In this document: one piece after another, positions 62,273-64,000 of the stretch
Numbering within the stretch: the stretch's first letter is position 1
Layout: every line of letters begins with the position of its first letter
Assembly (NCBI GenBank): GCA_039920745.1
Contig: JBDSDD010000022.1
Coordinates: 49,461 to 113,460 of the forward strand
DNA length: 64,000 bases
Source: Scleromatobacter sp039920745
GTDB lineage: Bacteria > Pseudomonadota > Gammaproteobacteria > Burkholderiales > Burkholderiaceae_C
Reading direction: 5' to 3'
The notes under the pieces: generated by a model
Told to the model about the DNA's origin: nothing
Seen by the model: the letters and a program-made list of their open reading frames with translations, nothing else
Databases searched by the model: none
Position numbers and translations under genes: made by a program

Positions 62273-63256
62273 TCATCGCCGATGGCGCAACTGGTCCACC
62301 CAGACGGTCAGGAGGATGACCACGCCGATGATGATTTGCTGGACGAACGCGGAGACGCCGCCCATGTTGAGTCCGTTGCGCAGGATGCCGATCACGAACG
62401 CGCCGATCAGCGTGCCGGAGATCGTGCCGATGCCGCCCGACAACGAGGTGCCGCCGATGACTGCCGCGGCGATCGCATCGAGCTCGTACATCAGGCCCTC
62501 GCTGGGCTGCGCCGTGACCAGGCGCGACATCAGCACGCAGCCCGTGAGGCCGGCGATGGCACCCGAGAGCACGTACGCGAACAGCGTGACCCCGCGCACA
62601 TTGACGCCGGACAGGCGCGCGGCCTCTGCGTTCGAGCCGACGGCCACCAGGTGGCGTCCGAGCCCCGTGCGGCGCAGCAGCACGGACGCGGCGATTGCCA
62701 GCACCACCATCAGGATCACCGGATACGGAATGCCTGGGAACACGACATCGGGAAAGCCGTCCGCGCCGATGTTGACGATGCGCCAGAGCGAGCCGTTGCC
62801 AAGCTCGGCAAAGCCGTCGCCCAATCCGCCGATGGCCTTGGCGTCGGTGATCTGCAGTGCGATGCCGCGCGCGACCAGCATCATGCCGAGCGTCGCGATG
62901 AACGGCGGCAGCCTGAGGACAGTGACGCACAGGCCGTTGACGGCGCCGCACAGCGCGCCCACCAACAGCCCCGCGCCCATGCCCAGCGTCACCGGCGCAC
63001 CGGCGCGCACGCACATCGCCGCCACGACGCCCGACAGCGCCAGGATCGCGCCGACGGACAGGTCGATGCCGCCGGTGATGATGACGCAGGTGGCGGCGAT
63101 CCCGAGGTAGGCGATGGACGTCACCTGCAGGGCGACGGTCATCGCGTTGCCCACTGAAAGGAAGACCGGGCTGATCACCGAGAACACGGCAACGAGGATC
63201 AACAACCCGGCCAAGGCGCCGAACTTCTGGAACAAGTCTTTCTGGCGGTCGTTCAT
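62273..63256 (-). CDS. Sugar ABC transporter permease, RbsC type
   Basis: 327 residues from ATG 63256. About ten membrane helices, with the family blocks IITGGIDLSVGAILALSGV, PPFIATLGMMLVARGIA, AIAAAVIGGTSLSGGIGTISGTLIGA and NGLNMGGVSAFVQQIIIG. Forms a homodimeric channel with the two-domain ATPase encoded upstream; start and stop overlap by 4 bases. Confidence 0.93.
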   Translation of the reverse strand: MNDRQKDLFQKFGALAGLLILVAVFSVISPVFLSVGNAMTVALQVTSIAYLGIAATCVIITGGIDLSVGAILALSGVVAAMCVRAGAPVTLGMGAGLLVGALCGAVNGLCVTVLRLPPFIATLGMMLVARGIALQITDAKAIGGLGDGFAELGNGSLWRIVNIGADGFPDVVFPGIPYPVILMVVLAIAASVLLRRTGLGRHLVAVGSNAEAARLSGVNVRGVTLFAYVLSGAIAGLTGCVLMSRLVTAQPSEGLMYELDAIAAAVIGGTSLSGGIGTISGTLIGAFVIGILRNGLNMGGVSAFVQQIIIGVVILLTVWVDQLRHRR

Positions 63257-64000
63257 GGGGCGACTGGAATGAGGGTGGGTGCGGTGATCGGCGCGGCGTC
63301 GGCGTGGCGTACGGAGGCGTGGTGCATGATTTCCTGTTGCGAAGTCGCCCGCGTGTCGAGCACGCGCGTGATGCGCCCGTTGTGGAACACGGCGACACGG
63401 TCGGTCAGGCCGAGGATCTCGGGCAGCTCGGAGCTGATCAGCACGATGCCGATGCCTTGTGCGGCGAGCCGGTCCATCAACTCGTAGATCGCGAACTTGG
63501 CGCCGACGTCGATGCCGCGCGTCGGCTCGTCGAAGAAGATGACGCGCGACTCGCGGAACAGCCATTTCGCGATGACCACCTTCTGCTGGTTGCCGCCCGA
63601 GAGGGAACCCACTGGAATGTCGGTTCCCGCCGTCTTGATGGCGAGAAGGGAAATCATCTCGTCGATGTATTTTTGCTCCTTGGCGCGATTGACGATGCCG
63701 TTGTCCGAGATGCGGTGGAGGGAGGCAAAGGACAGGTTGTCCCGCACCGTCATGGGCAGCATCAGGCCTTCGGTCTTGCGGTCCTCCGGGATGAGGGCCA
63801 TGCCGATTTTTTCGCTTTTGGCCGTCGTGGGGCTGTTGATCTTCACGGGCGCGCCATCGATCAGCACGTTGCCCGAGCAGCCGCGCAGCACGCCGAAGAG
63901 CGCCAAGAGAAGATCGCGCTGCCCCTGCCCGTCAAGGCCGCCGAGGCCGACGATTTCGCCCGCCCTTACCGACAGCGAAATATCCTTCAGGCGATCGGTC
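63253..64000 (-). CDS. Sugar ABC transporter ATPase, RbsA type, 5' part outside window
   Basis: Only the second half is visible; the frame is open to the right edge (start of visible protein TDRLKDISLSVRAGEIVGL). Domain two of a two-domain sugar ATPase: the Walker A region shows GLGGLDGQGQRDLL (divergent, as usual for the second RbsA domain), followed by LIPEDRKTEGL, signature LSGGNQQKVVIAKWL, Walker B VIFFDEPTRGIDVGAK and SSELPEILGLTDR. Energises uptake with the 62273 permease. Confidence 0.93.
   Translation of the reverse strand, partial: TDRLKDISLSVRAGEIVGLGGLDGQGQRDLLLALFGVLRGCSGNVLIDGAPVKINSPTTAKSEKIGMALIPEDRKTEGLMLPMTVRDNLSFASLHRISDNGIVNRAKEQKYIDEMISLLAIKTAGTDIPVGSLSGGNQQKVVIAKWLFRESRVIFFDEPTRGIDVGAKFAIYELMDRLAAQGIGIVLISSELPEILGLTDRVAVFHNGRITRVLDTRATSQQEIMHHASVRHADAAPITAPTLIPVAP

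Noticed and set aside
1..64000. CRISPR array, transposase or prophage genes
   Set aside because: No regularly spaced repeats, no transposase or integrase motif and no phage structural gene was seen on either strand.

Overview
This is a dense, very GC-rich stretch of a betaproteobacterial chromosome. The closest fit is order Burkholderiales, in the Rubrivivax/Leptothrix/Roseateles part of the order. Evidence for this is the DUF3460 gene beside scpA, an apbC/metG neighbourhood, argH beside an algZ/algR pair, ppc near hemC-hemD-hemX-hemY, a PEP-CTERM protein and a CTGT-N8-ACAG LexA box. This placement is inference from gene content, not a phylogeny. Almost all the sequence is coding. Every long antisense reading frame I inspected is explained by GC-rich third positions opposite a real gene.

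Layout. 1-4120: the 3' end of a hybrid histidine kinase, a large alpha/beta hydrolase and a small membrane protein. 4167-6059: a divergent LysR (AmpR type) / class A beta-lactamase pair. 6064-8217: a lipoprotein, a membrane protein, scpA and a DUF3460 protein. 8328-17035: metG, a secreted protein, a PEP-CTERM protein, a degenerate HD-GYP-like protein, apbC, a ketopantoate reductase and a DUF962 protein. 17258-24207: a dCMP-deaminase-like enzyme, a DUF1801 protein, an oxidoreductase with a divergent LysR, a YihY protein, an lldD-like FMN enzyme and a cysteine hydrolase. 24204-30388: SOS-type dinB, two paralogous DUF5666 lipoproteins around a DUF6502 protein, then DUF2177 and DUF1345 membrane proteins.

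30393-39927 is the most coherent system. A palindromic upstream site and a consensus sigma-54 promoter lie ahead of an adaptor, an ABC ATPase, a TolC-type channel and two FtsX/MacB-type permeases. A small periplasmic protein, an NtrC-type activator and its histidine kinase follow. The likely logic is an envelope exporter switched on by its own sigma-54 two-component pair.

40019-57916: an orphan kinase, argH (with a long inverted repeat in its leader), algZ/algR-like genes, a frameshifted glutathione S-transferase gene, an EAL protein with a degenerate GGDEF, ppc, an ankyrin-repeat protein and hemC-hemD-hemX-hemY. 57941-58341: two identical tRNA-Arg(ACG) genes, each with its own terminator. 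58370-64000: a minus-strand operon with a ribose-type sugar ABC importer and three enzymes fitting oxidative L-fucose / L-galactose-type sugar breakdown. It runs off the right edge.
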